DNA of 64,000 nucleotides, from assembly GCA_022763185.1 (NCBI GenBank), contig JALEGL010000009.1, positions 1 to 64,000 on the forward strand, read 5' to 3'. This DNA is from a bacterium. Its GTDB lineage: Bacteria > Bdellovibrionota_G > JALEGL01. Below the pieces are notes generated by a model, which was given only the letters and a program-made list of their open reading frames with translations, was not told the DNA's origin and ran no database searches. The position numbers and the translations under genes were made by a program. Below are positions 33,663 through 42,385 of this stretch, piece by piece. Every line of letters starts with the position of its first letter. Position 1 is the stretch's first letter.

Positions 33663-33830
33663 CTACATTTTTTTTAGTGCTTCAGCACTAAAACTAAGAA
33701 CGGCCCCTGATGCTTGTTGATACGCACTTTCCGTCAGATTTACCATATGGGATATTTTGTTGATATAGCCTAAAAGCTCTGAGCTCAGATCTTCTTTGGC
33801 AATACTTGTATTCTCCTTTTTTTCTGTCAT
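33663..33830 (-). CDS. Short gene translationally coupled to the preceding one
   Basis: 55 residues, MTEKKENTSIAKEDLSSELL then GYINKISHMVNLTESAYQQA and a short AEALKKM end. Its ATG overlaps the TGA of the upstream gene in an ATGA arrangement, and it continues the same minus-strand operon. The protein is soluble and helical. No family recognised. The composition and coupling argue that it is real; the gene upstream has a similar helical, charged character. Confidence 0.6.
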   Translation of the reverse strand: MTEKKENTSIAKEDLSSELLGYINKISHMVNLTESAYQQASGAVLSFSAEALKKM

Positions 33831-34078
33831 AAAACATATCTATAGTTACATGCTTCAAGATAACTTAAGTCAGTTTGTTCATGAATCAGTCCTATTGCAT
33901 GTTCAGCAATGATATATTCGGCATAAAGTAAATTTTGATAACGACGATCATTCATGGCTATTTCGTCCACGAAAAATTTGGTTCCATCCATGATAGATAC
34001 AATATTTTTTTGGGCTTTTTTTAATTTTTCCTCATCTGCTTGCGGCAATAAATTCTTTTTGAGTTTTGATATGACCAT
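33827..34078 (-). CDS. Small helical protein of unknown function
   Basis: 83 residues, charged and helical (KLKKNLLPQADEEKLKKAQKNIV, then DEIAMNDRRYQNLLYAEYIIAEHAIGLIHEQTDLSYLEACNYRYVL). Its start lies inside the 3' end of the secreted-protein gene upstream (47-bp overlap in another frame) and its stop overlaps the next gene by ATGA. A later in-frame ATG (residue 30) would remove the overlap. Unrecognised; it may work with the neighbours. Confidence 0.6.
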   Translation of the reverse strand: MVISKLKKNLLPQADEEKLKKAQKNIVSIMDGTKFFVDEIAMNDRRYQNLLYAEYIIAEHAIGLIHEQTDLSYLEACNYRYVL

Positions 34079-34973
34079 CTGGAGCCTTTAAATACACATG
34101 ATATTCAAACACAACATGCTGGCAATCTTCTACGTATTCTGCCAAAGCGCTAGGGTTGCATCGATTGTAAGTATATAGACTTTTATCAGAATTACAGATG
34201 ATGAAAGTACTGTCTTCCTCTAACGCTACCATAAAACAGTCCCCCAATTCAGGCTCTATACGATGTGTAATTTCATTTGGATTTTGCTTGCACGCATCTC
34301 CTAGATTGCTGGCAAACTGAAAAATCTGATCATACGTCATTTTTATTCTCTTTGCTGACCCAAGATCTAAATCATAATGATCTTTTAGTTCTTTTCTTGG
34401 AGTAACCAAGCGCGGCATGCCGTATATACTTGAATAGGTAAACATATTGTTATCAAAAAATTTCGTATTACCAACACTATCTATATTTTCCCACCAAGTT
34501 CTTTGATGTTCAAACATGGCCCACTGTGACTCTTGAATTGTGGCTCTTCTAATCTCTAGATAATGCGATAAATCATCACTAGCTCGCAACTGCATTCTAA
34601 ATGTAGTTGGACTTTCTACTTCTCTAAAAAAACCAAGATAGCTTACCGGTGGAAAATTCTGAGCCAAAGATACTCTAAAGCCACCACTGGTTGGTTTTTC
34701 ATTTACAGTTGCAATAAAAAGCCATGAAGTTTCTAAGAGTTGGTCTTTATTGAGCTTTTGCCTAATTTCTGGCTGATCATGATGCTCATTTAAATACTCA
34801 ATTAATTGCTCAAGGTAGGGTTTTCTGAACGATAAAAGCGCCTGCCATTGCTCTGAAGGACTTTGATATCGGTAAGACTCCAATCTTTTTTCATCTTCAC
34901 TATTAGATTGTGCAAAAAGTGTTGTAGATAGACATACAACGAACATGCATAAATTATAGAAAGCCTGTCGCAT
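34032..34973 (-). CDS. Secreted protein of unknown function
   Basis: 313 residues from ATG 34973, which gives a good signal peptide (RQAFYNLCMFVVCLSTTLFAQ); the frame runs on to a GTG at 34994. The mature protein is mixed, with VSYLGFFREVESPTTFRMQLRASDDLSHYLEIRR and a cysteine-containing C-terminal part (GDACKQNPNEI, GDCFMVALEEDSTFIICNSDKS, YNRCNPSALAEYVEDCQHVVF). No family recognised. First gene of a three-gene overlapping run. Confidence 0.72.
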   Translation of the reverse strand: MRQAFYNLCMFVVCLSTTLFAQSNSEDEKRLESYRYQSPSEQWQALLSFRKPYLEQLIEYLNEHHDQPEIRQKLNKDQLLETSWLFIATVNEKPTSGGFRVSLAQNFPPVSYLGFFREVESPTTFRMQLRASDDLSHYLEIRRATIQESQWAMFEHQRTWWENIDSVGNTKFFDNNMFTYSSIYGMPRLVTPRKELKDHYDLDLGSAKRIKMTYDQIFQFASNLGDACKQNPNEITHRIEPELGDCFMVALEEDSTFIICNSDKSLYTYNRCNPSALAEYVEDCQHVVFEYHVYLKAPDGHIKTQKEFIAASR

Positions 34974-35038
34974 CACCAACGCAAAATACAACACTTTGCA
35001 TCATTAATCAAGTCAAGATATAGCCTCGATCACCGCGG

Positions 35039-37483
35039 TTAATGCACAGGTTTGTTCTCTGCATCTTGCACATCTTTTTCAAATATGGGCGGCAAAAAGC
35101 TTTCGATGTTGCTTAAAAAGTCGCTTTTATTGCTTTCATCCAAAGCCAAAGCCTCTTTAAGCACATCATCGGCATGCTCCATAGGATACACGGTCAGCTC
35201 TTTTAAAACATTCTTAGGAATATCTTTAAGATCTTTTTCATTCTCTTTAGGAATAATAATGGTTTTTATCCCACCTCTGTGCGCTGCCAGTATTTTTTCT
35301 TTTAATCCTCCTATGGGCAAGACTCTACCGGCAATGGTTATTTCACCAGTCATGGCCACATCATTTCTTACCGGTACATGAAGCAAGGCAGATGCCAATG
35401 AGGTTGCCATGGTAATTCCTGCTGACGGTCCATCTTTAGGTATAGCACCTTCAGGGACGTGGACATGAATATCAATCTTGGAATAGAAATCATCTCGCAA
35501 ACCAAAGGCCTTGGCCCGAGAGCGCACATAAGACAAAGCCGCATGCGCAGATTCTTTCATAACATCCCCCAATTTACCGGTCATGGTCAACTTACCATTA
35601 CCTGGCATAATCGTGGCTTCTATATCCAATAAATCTCCACCCAGTTCAGTCCAAGCCAAACCAATGGTTCTGCCAACGGTTTTTATCTGATGGGCTTTGC
35701 CGTACTTAAACTTTTCTACACCTAAATATTTACCAACATTGCTGGCGGTTAAAGTTCTGTGATGCTCTTTGCCTTTTTCAACCACTTCTTTAGCAATTTT
35801 TCTACACAAAGACGCCAGTTCTCTTTCTAAATTACGCACCCCGGCTTCTTTGGTATAGCGACGAATCACCTTACGAATGGCGTTGTCATTAAAACTAATG
35901 TTTTGATCACTTAAGCCGTTGGCTTCTTTTTGTTTGTCCACCAAATACTGCTTGGCAATATTTAGCTTTTCATCTTCAGTGTAACCGGCCAATGAAATGA
36001 TTTCCATTCTGTCCAGCAAAGGTCTGGGAATGGTATGCAAAGAGTTGGCTGTGGCCAAAAATGTTACCTTGGATAAATCATAATCCAAGTCCATATAGTG
36101 ATCACTAAACGTTGCATTTTGTTCCGGGTCCAAAACTTCTAACATGGCGCTGGATGGATCACCTCTGAAATCCGAAGACATTTTATCAATTTCATCTATC
36201 AAAAACACAGGATTGCTGGTACCGGCTTTTTTTAAGGATTGGATCAATTTACCCGGCATGGCTCCAATATAAGTACGCCGGTGCCCTCTGATTTCAGCTT
36301 CATCGCGTAAACCACCCACAGAAATTCTAACAAACTTCCGGCCCATGGCTGAAGCAATGGAGCGTGCCAAAGAGGTTTTACCCACACCCGGAGGACCTAC
36401 AAAACAAAGAATAGGCCCTTTGATTTTTTTGACCAGCTTTTGTACGGCCAAGTACTCTAAAATTCTTTTTTTTACTTTTTCTAAACCAAAGTGGTCTTTG
36501 TCTAAAATATGCTGCGCAGCTTGCAGATCCAACTTGTCTTCAGAGTAGTTGTACCAAGGCAGATCCAAGATCCAGTCAATGTAATTGCGCACCACGGTTG
36601 CTTCTGCCGCCATCGGTGACATCATTTTAAGCTTTTTAAACTCTTTTTTAACTTTATCTTCTGCTTCTTTGCTGAGCTTTTTATTTTTGATGCGCTTTTC
36701 CAGCTCATCCATCTCAGCTTTAAACTCATCTTTTTCACCCAGCTCTTTTTGAATCGCATTCATGCGTTCATTGAGATAATAATCTTTCTGGGTTTTTTCC
36801 ATTTGTTTTTTAACCCGAGATTGTATTTTTTTCTCAACTTGCAAAATTTCAATTTCAGATTGCATCAAGGTATACAGTTTTTCCAAGCGGGCTTTGGCAT
36901 CGGTAATCTCTAAAACCTCTTGTTTGTCTTCTTGTTTCAACGTCAAGTGCGCGGCGATGGTATCGGCCAACCGTGAGGGTTCATCAATGGCAGCCACACT
37001 CATCAACATTTCAGGCGGAATTTTTTTATTGAGTTTGATATAGGCTTCAAAGGTTGTGTGCACTGTACGCATCAAGGCTTCAACTTCTACAGAGCTGCCC
37101 TTATCTTCACCAACTTCATCAATGCTGCACATGTAAAATTTTTCACTTTGCTCATAGGCATGAATTTTGGCACGCTTTTTACCTTCAACTAAAACTTTAA
37201 CTGTGCCATCGGGCAATTTGAGCATTTGAATAATGTTTCCCAATGTTCCCATGTTGTAGATATCTTCGGGCTTTGGGTCATTGTTTTTAGAGCTTTTTTG
37301 CGCGCACAACAATAAATCTTTTTCAGAGGCCATCGCATGCTCTAAGGCCGCAACCGATTTTTTACGACCCACATACAAAGGCACCACCATGTGTGGGAAT
37401 ACAATAATATCTCTTAACGGTAAAAGCGGTAGTTTACGCTTGTTTTTTGCCGTTTTCGCTTTTTCATCTTGATCAAATAACAT
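35039..37483 (-). CDS. lon: ATP-dependent protease La (Lon)
   Basis: 814 residues, full length LonA: N-terminal substrate-binding domain ([23 protein letters not shown]), AAA+ module with Walker [10 protein letters not shown] and Walker [11 protein letters not shown], and a C-terminal protease with the Ser-Lys dyad in [11 protein letters not shown] and the downstream [14 protein letters not shown] lysine. It degrades misfolded and regulatory proteins in the cytoplasm. A ribosome site GAAGGAGAATTGA precedes the ATG. A promoter is visible 25 bp upstream. It shares the neighbourhood with clpX, clpP and tig. Confidence 0.98.
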   Translation of the reverse strand: MLFDQDEKAKTAKNKRKLPLLPLRDIIVFPHMVVPLYVGRKKSVAALEHAMASEKDLLLCAQKSSKNNDPKPEDIYNMGTLGNIIQMLKLPDGTVKVLVEGKKRAKIHAYEQSEKFYMCSIDEVGEDKGSSVEVEALMRTVHTTFEAYIKLNKKIPPEMLMSVAAIDEPSRLADTIAAHLTLKQEDKQEVLEITDAKARLEKLYTLMQSEIEILQVEKKIQSRVKKQMEKTQKDYYLNERMNAIQKELGEKDEFKAEMDELEKRIKNKKLSKEAEDKVKKEFKKLKMMSPMAAEATVVRNYIDWILDLPWYNYSEDKLDLQAAQHILDKDHFGLEKVKKRILEYLAVQKLVKKIKGPILCFVGPPGVGKTSLARSIASAMGRKFVRISVGGLRDEAEIRGHRRTYIGAMPGKLIQSLKKAGTSNPVFLIDEIDKMSSDFRGDPSSAMLEVLDPEQNATFSDHYMDLDYDLSKVTFLATANSLHTIPRPLLDRMEIISLAGYTEDEKLNIAKQYLVDKQKEANGLSDQNISFNDNAIRKVIRRYTKEAGVRNLERELASLCRKIAKEVVEKGKEHHRTLTASNVGKYLGVEKFKYGKAHQIKTVGRTIGLAWTELGGDLLDIEATIMPGNGKLTMTGKLGDVMKESAHAALSYVRSRAKAFGLRDDFYSKIDIHVHVPEGAIPKDGPSAGITMATSLASALLHVPVRNDVAMTGEITIAGRVLPIGGLKEKILAAHRGGIKTIIIPKENEKDLKDIPKNVLKELTVYPMEHADDVLKEALALDESNKSDFLSNIESFLPPIFEKDVQDAENKPVH

Positions 37484-37507
37484 TCAATTCTCCTTCGTTG
37501 ACTTTTT

Positions 37508-37535
37508 ATTATAATCACTATGGAGAACTTGGCAA
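37508..37535 (-). promoter_or_regulatory. Predicted lon promoter
   Basis: Minus strand TTGCCA (37535-37530), 16-bp spacer, TATAAT (37513-37508). The predicted start is about 15-20 bases upstream of the ATG and includes the ribosome site. No CIRCE or sigma-32-like element is apparent. Confidence 0.6.
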
Positions 37536-37568
37536 TAGGCAAAGGTGATGCCAAAACCTATCTTTTTA

Positions 37569-38678
37569 TTAATCTTTCATACGGCAAACAACGCCCAATT
37601 TCTTAGATTTTAACTTACCGTTGATATCACCATCTGCAAGGTTAAAGACATAAGCTTTATAACCATTTTTGTACGGCACATCTAATGATGACCACAAGGA
37701 TAGATCATACAATGATTGTCCTTTATAGGTTTCTAGCGTGTAATAGAACTCAACTTTACTCGCTGAAGATTCGGTGGTTTTGCTCATCACAGCCATTTTA
37801 AACTGTCGGTAAGGATTATCAAACACCGTAACTCCACCAGCATTGTAAAATTCAGCCAACTCCAAAATGGTGGGTAAGCCTGCATATTCTTGCTCACAGT
37901 ATTTCTTTGCTTGCATGTAATTCATCATACAGGGTTCTCCCATGGCATTTTCAGAACATTGATTCTTGTTCTTCTCATTTTTTTTAATGACTTCACTGAG
38001 AAGTGTTAAGCTGGCACTTTCTTTTTGTTCCAGATAAATTGCAATGACTGTATCTTCTTGCGATTGTTTTAAAAGAGGTAAAATATTTTCTGAAACTTGT
38101 TCTTCTTGTGCAAAAACCACATGGCCCAAGTTGAATAAAGCTTCATTGATAGAATCATTACTGTTTTGACTTGCAAACAAGCTTAAGCTTGGGTTTTCAA
38201 TTTTTTTTATCTGCTCAATCTTTTTTTTATCATCCCAAACTTTTTCCACCACGGATAAATCAAAACGACAGACTTGCGCTTCTGTCTCTCCTGAAGCTTG
38301 TCCTTCAACCCTAAAATAAATGGGCGTTGTATATGCCAGCTCTAACTCTTTATTGTGATTCACCAGACCCAAATTCAATGTGTGATGCTGACCTTCATGT
38401 TCAAAAGAAATGTCGTACTTCATTTCTAAAATGTGAACATCTTGACCATCATCAGAACTGGTTTGATTTAACATAATGCTTAAATGATCGGCTTGATTAT
38501 AAAATGCTTGTTCAAGGTATGGGTATGCACCCTCTGCCACCAACATGCTTTTTACATCATGCATTCTTTTTTCCAATACTCGATAAATATCACTGCTGTA
38601 ATGTTCCACAGAACAGTTGCTCTGAGCATAACTAATAAGGATAGGCATCAAAATAAATAATATAGATAGTTTTTTCAT
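37569..38678 (-). CDS. Secreted protein of unknown function
   Basis: 369 residues from ATG 38678, with a strong ribosome site (AAAGGGGAAATC) and signal peptide KKLSILFILMPILISYAQ. The C-terminal third reads CMMNYMQAKKYCEQEYAGLPTILELAEFYNAGGV and then YTLETYKGQSLYDLSLWSS... VVCRMKD. That cysteine-and-leucine spacing is reminiscent of sulfatase-modifying-factor or C-type-lectin-like ends, though I cannot prove it. It lies between clpX and lon on the same strand. Confidence 0.72.
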   Translation of the reverse strand: MKKLSILFILMPILISYAQSNCSVEHYSSDIYRVLEKRMHDVKSMLVAEGAYPYLEQAFYNQADHLSIMLNQTSSDDGQDVHILEMKYDISFEHEGQHHTLNLGLVNHNKELELAYTTPIYFRVEGQASGETEAQVCRFDLSVVEKVWDDKKKIEQIKKIENPSLSLFASQNSNDSINEALFNLGHVVFAQEEQVSENILPLLKQSQEDTVIAIYLEQKESASLTLLSEVIKKNEKNKNQCSENAMGEPCMMNYMQAKKYCEQEYAGLPTILELAEFYNAGGVTVFDNPYRQFKMAVMSKTTESSASKVEFYYTLETYKGQSLYDLSLWSSLDVPYKNGYKAYVFNLADGDINGKLKSKKLGVVCRMKD

Positions 38679-38852
38679 GATTTCCCCTTTCAAAGAACAA
38701 ACTAAAACGATTTGCACAGTTTGCTCAATAGCAAGCAAGGTATCAATAAAAAATGCAGCGTGTCAAACACTAAATACCTTATGGCAAAGGAGTAAAAAAC
38801 CAGCCACAATATTAAAATATGCCTTGTATTTTTAAGATCTCTAACGTAGAGC

Positions 38853-39313
38853 ATGTCAATGAGCTTAAATTACAAGTTTACTTTAATTTTTCTGAGTCTT
38901 TTTACAAGCCTAGCTTTAGCAAACTCACCAGTAAGCGAAAACAAATAAAAAAATATTCATGAACTTTTAAAACAAACCAACGCCATTGGCATGGGCAAGC
39001 AGTTTGCTCAACAAATATTTGCTTTGCTAAAAACGCAATTGCCTGAAGATAAACAACAATGCTTTAAAAATGCTACCTGGCTGTTGAATTACAAATGAGC
39101 AATAATAAATTTACCGAAATGTTAGTCCCTGTATACGCCAAACATTTTACCGATAAAGACATTGACGGCCTGATTAAGTTTTACAAAACCCCTTTAGGAA
39201 AAAAACTTCTAGAAAAACAACCTCTCATCATGCAAGATTCCTTAATTGTAGGCCAGCAATGGGGACAAGAAATAAACACCTTATTGGAAAAAGAATTGAT
39301 AAAGTGTAAATAA
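38853..39313 (+). pseudogene. Decayed DUF2059-type secreted protein gene
   Basis: From ATG 38853 the frame reads a signal peptide (LNYKFTLIFLSLFTSLALA), NSPVSENK, then an in-frame TAA at codon 32. It continues KNIHELLKQTNAIGMGKQFAQQ to a second stop (LLNYK then TGA). The rest, from ATG 39095, is in another frame: FTEMLVPVYAKHFTDKDIDGLIKFYKTPLGKKLLEKQPLIMQDSL, the conserved DUF2059 end. One nonsense and one frameshift mutation interrupt it. The last 72 codons could still be translated. Confidence 0.8.
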
Positions 39314-39334
39314 AATGTACTTTATTATAAGGCC

Positions 39335-40630
39335 TTAAGCGCTTTCTGCTTCTGGTTCTTTGTTTTCTGCTGCTTCAGCTTTTTCATCTTCTTCAGTTTT
39401 ATACACCAAGATGGGTTTTTCTTTTTTCAGAACCACGTCTTCAGTGATATGACACTCTTTGATGCTATCGTCTGATGGAATATCATACATGATATCCAAC
39501 ATGATGTTTTCCATGATAGAGCGTAAGCCTCTGGCGCCAGTTTTGCGTTTGATGGTTTCACGGGCAATGGCAATAATTGCCTCTTTGCTAAACTCTAGTT
39601 TCACTTTTTCAAAATCAAATAGTTTTTGGTACTGCTTGATCAAAGCATTTTTGGGCTCGGTTAAAATCTGCAATAAAGCATCTTCATCCAACTCGCCTAA
39701 CGTAGCCAACACTGGCAAACGACCAATAAACTCTGGAATCAAACCAAATTTCAGCAAATCTTCTGGCTCAGATTTGGTCAACAAATCACCGGTTTTATGC
39801 TTTTTCTTGGAATCAATCTTTGCACCAAAACCAATACTGCGTTCATGCAACCTGGACTCAACAATTTTTTCCAAGCCTACAAATGCACCGCCACAGATAA
39901 ATAAAATATTAGAGGTATCCACTTGCAAAAACTCCTGCTGAGGATGTTTACGCCCACCTTTGGGGGGGACATTGGCCATGGTTCCTTCAATAATTTTTAA
40001 CAAAGCTTGCTGTACGCCTTCACCCGACACATCTCTGGTGATAGAAGGGTTGTCCGACTTACGAGAAATTTTATCAATTTCATCAATATAAGCAATGCCC
40101 CGTTGGGCACGCTCCACATCATAATCTGCATTTTGTAAAAGATTGAGAATAATGTTTTCTACATCTTCACCCACATAACCGGCTTCGGTTAAGGTTGTGG
40201 CATCCACAATGGTAAACGGTACATTGAGAATTTTAGCCAAAGTTTGCGCCAGCAAGGTTTTACCGGTCCCGGTGGGTCCCACCAGCAAAATGTTGGATTT
40301 TTGTAACTCAACATCGCTTTTGCCCATGGTTTTTGATTCAATGCGTTTGTAGTGATTGTACACCGCCACGGACAACATTTTTTTGGCGTCATCTTGGCCA
40401 ATCACGTACTCATCCAAAATGGCTTTAATTTCTTTGGGCTTGGGGACTTTGGCTTCCGCCAAGACTTGCTCTTGATCACGTTCATTTTCTTCTAAAATGA
40501 TATCATTGCACAGCTCAATGCATTCATCACAGATATAAACTGTGGGTCCTGCAATGAGTTTTTTCACTTCTTTTTGACTTTTACCGCAAAAAGAACAACT
40601 TAAATTATGACCATCATTTTTTTCCATCAT
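39335..40630 (-). CDS. clpX: ClpX ATPase subunit of ClpXP protease
   Basis: About 431 residues. N-terminal zinc-binding domain (CSFCGKSQ ... CDECIELC), AAA+ ATPase with Walker [13 protein letters not shown], and the conserved [15 protein letters not shown] and TGARGLRS segments. It unfolds tagged substrates and feeds them to ClpP, whose gene is just upstream on the same strand. The usual frame opens at TTG 40633, but two ATG codons (40630, 40627) follow an AAGGA site. The C-terminus ends in an acidic [19 protein letters not shown] tail. Preceded by a structured leader. Confidence 0.97.
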   Translation of the reverse strand: MMEKNDGHNLSCSFCGKSQKEVKKLIAGPTVYICDECIELCNDIILEENERDQEQVLAEAKVPKPKEIKAILDEYVIGQDDAKKMLSVAVYNHYKRIESKTMGKSDVELQKSNILLVGPTGTGKTLLAQTLAKILNVPFTIVDATTLTEAGYVGEDVENIILNLLQNADYDVERAQRGIAYIDEIDKISRKSDNPSITRDVSGEGVQQALLKIIEGTMANVPPKGGRKHPQQEFLQVDTSNILFICGGAFVGLEKIVESRLHERSIGFGAKIDSKKKHKTGDLLTKSEPEDLLKFGLIPEFIGRLPVLATLGELDEDALLQILTEPKNALIKQYQKLFDFEKVKLEFSKEAIIAIARETIKRKTGARGLRSIMENIMLDIMYDIPSDDSIKECHITEDVVLKKEKPILVYKTEEDEKAEAAENKEPEAESA

Positions 40631-40653
40631 CAATCCTTTTATTACTTATTTAA

Positions 40654-40736
40654 GGGGGCCCTTCCCCTTCTTGACCCATAAACGCAGCTTTGGACCAATT
40701 TAAGGCTTTACTCGTGAAGATCAAGGTTTAGTCTTG
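40654..40736 (-). promoter_or_regulatory. Structured clpX leader, same architecture as the nusA leader
   Basis: On the minus strand, 5' to 3': hairpin CAAG-ACTAAAC-CTTG (40736-40722), 23 bases, stem TTGGTCC/GGGTCAA (40698-40692 with 40677-40671) around a 13-base loop containing GCGT, 3 bases, then a G/C hairpin GGGG/CCCC (40667-40654) just before the ribosome site. The spacing matches the nusA leader (51713-51630) almost base for base, while stem sequences differ compensatorily. Confidence 0.55.
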
Positions 40737-40757
40737 CAATCAGCCAGCATAAAGAAT

Positions 40758-40773
40758 GCCGCACTTATGCGGC
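40758..40773 (-). promoter_or_regulatory. GC hairpin at the 5' side of the clpX leader
   Basis: GCCGCA-CTTA-TGCGGC, perfect 6-bp stem. On the minus strand it is followed by ATTCTTTAT, a poor U-tract, so it may be a weak attenuator or part of the leader fold. The nusA leader also has a GC hairpin upstream of its shared block. Confidence 0.35.
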
Positions 40774-40920
40774 CTTCACACCCTGATACGAACCAGTATA
40801 AAACCTCTTCTCCCAGATAACCTAGCTTAAGCTAAGCTATTAATCTTACTATACTTTCTAACCTTTATTATAACGGCATTGGCCGATCGCACAAAGGTAT
40901 TTTTTAAATTTACCTGCTCT

Positions 40921-40953
40921 GGTACCCAAAGGCACCGGCTACCTTTGGGTACC
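40921..40953. repeat. REP-like palindrome, diverged copy
   Basis: Perfect 12-bp arms GGTACCCAAAGG / CCTTTGGGTACC with a 9-base loop, behind clpP. On the minus strand the core AAAGGTAGCCGGTGCCTTT resembles AAAGGTAGGCCGTACCTTT of the copies at 854 and 47584. No U-tract follows. Confidence 0.55.
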
Positions 40954-40968
40954 CATGCACTATTTATT

Positions 40969-41565
40969 TTAAGCTTTTTTAAGCTTTTGGCTTTCTACAA
41001 TTTCATCAATCAAACCATAATCTTTGGCCATTTGTGCGGTCATGTAGTTGTCACGGTCTGAATCTTTTTCAACCTGGTCTTTTTCTTGACCCGTATGAAA
41101 GGCCAATATGCCATTGAGTTCTTCACGCAAGCGTAAGATTTCTTTGGCTTGAATATCAATATCGCTGGCTTGGCCACGAAAGCCGCCTAAAGGCTGGTGA
41201 ATCATTACTCTGGCATGCGGCAAAGCATAACGTTTGCCTTTTTGTCCAGCGGCCAACAATACACTGGCCATAGACGCTGCCATCCCCATGCAAAACGTGG
41301 AGACCGGACAACGAATGTGCTGCATGGTATCGTAAATGGCCATGCCAGAATAAATTACGCCGCCTGGCGAGTTGATGTACAAGAAAATTTCTTTGTCTGG
41401 ATCTTCTGACTCTAAAAACAAAAGCTGGGCCACCACCAAGTTGGCGACATCATCATTGATTTCAGAGTTTAAAAAGATAATTCTGTCTTTAAGCAAACGA
41501 CTGTAAATATCATACGAACGCTCACCTCTATGGGTTTGCTCAACAACCATTGGAATTAAGGGCAT
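40969..41565 (-). CDS. clpP: ATP-dependent Clp protease proteolytic subunit
   Basis: 198 residues, normal length. Catalytic serine in [17 protein letters not shown], histidine in [14 protein letters not shown], and the aspartate further on in the [24 protein letters not shown] segment. It forms the tetradecameric chamber that works with ClpX, whose gene lies 335 bp downstream on the same strand. The N-terminus [28 protein letters not shown] is typical. Confidence 0.97.
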   Translation of the reverse strand: MPLIPMVVEQTHRGERSYDIYSRLLKDRIIFLNSEINDDVANLVVAQLLFLESEDPDKEIFLYINSPGGVIYSGMAIYDTMQHIRCPVSTFCMGMAASMASVLLAAGQKGKRYALPHARVMIHQPLGGFRGQASDIDIQAKEILRLREELNGILAFHTGQEKDQVEKDSDRDNYMTAQMAKDYGLIDEIVESQKLKKA

Positions 41566-41730
41566 ACATCAAATCCTCTCATAAAATAAAAATTAGTCTT
41601 ATCACAATTATAGCATGCGCAAAAAAAAAGCCCTAAGAAAGCCTGCGGCCTAACCATTTTTAATTTAAACATAAAGCCCCAACCCTTCTAACAAGCATTC
41701 TTTAAGTAGGTTTATTTGCAGATAAAAACT

Positions 41731-42381
41731 TTATGGCCTTATTATCCCCTTGTCATACTCATACAGCTCATCAACAAAATTAGAGAGCACTTGACAACTG
41801 GAATTACCAATCCACAAGCAACCATCCAACCTGATGATATCTGACCCAACTTTAATGTAAAAATAGTTTTTTGGGTAGGCAAAGAAGTCTTTGAAACTTT
41901 GCGAATTATTCATTGCATCATAAAACAACGGGCTCGCATCCTCAAAAGCCATATAAAGTTTATTATCATTTTCATCCAAATACTGATCAAGAAGCATAAA
42001 CTGCCGGCTTCTTTTTCTTGCTTGGGCTTCAAGTTCTTCTTGGCTTAATTCAGAAAAAACATCACACGGGCAGAGCTGTATTTCTTGATAGTATGAACAA
42101 AACTGCATGGGAAGGTACAATTTTCTACCATCTTTAAGTTCCAAAATATAACTTTTTTGGTTTATGTGAGCTTGGGGATAACTTGGCTTAACTGTTTTTT
42201 CTGTAAATTTATAAGGGATGAACATAAATTTTTTCGCATCGTATTCATAAACTTGATGACGCGACAACATACCCTCAACAGCGTTCTGAGCATATAGATT
42301 AAAACACAAGCCCAATATCAAAATAACAAAGTAAGGAGTTTTAAGACCTTGCTTTATTTTTTCCGATCTACCACCTTGCAT
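41731..42381 (-). CDS. Secreted protein of unknown function in the tig operon
   Basis: 216 residues with a signal-like segment after a basic start (KTPYFVILILGLCFNLYAQ). The mature part has FCSYYQEIQLCPCDVFSEL with three cysteines and a C-terminal DGCLWIGNSSCQVLSNFVDELYEYDKG, suggesting disulfides. Not recognised. Its ATG is 4 bp behind the tig stop codon, so co-translation with tig is likely, which is an unexpected place for a secreted protein. Confidence 0.7.
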   Translation of the reverse strand: MQGGRSEKIKQGLKTPYFVILILGLCFNLYAQNAVEGMLSRHQVYEYDAKKFMFIPYKFTEKTVKPSYPQAHINQKSYILELKDGRKLYLPMQFCSYYQEIQLCPCDVFSELSQEELEAQARKRSRQFMLLDQYLDENDNKLYMAFEDASPLFYDAMNNSQSFKDFFAYPKNYFYIKVGSDIIRLDGCLWIGNSSCQVLSNFVDELYEYDKGIIRP

Positions 42382-42385
42382 GTCT

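Noticed and set aside
38921-39090. Independent small gene within the DUF2059 locus
   Set aside because: The stretch continues the DUF2059 homology between the two lesions, so it is part of the pseudogene.
40758-40773. Strong terminator upstream of clpX
   Set aside because: The hairpin is perfect but its U-tract is ATTCTTTAT, too weak to call a terminator; kept only as a leader hairpin.
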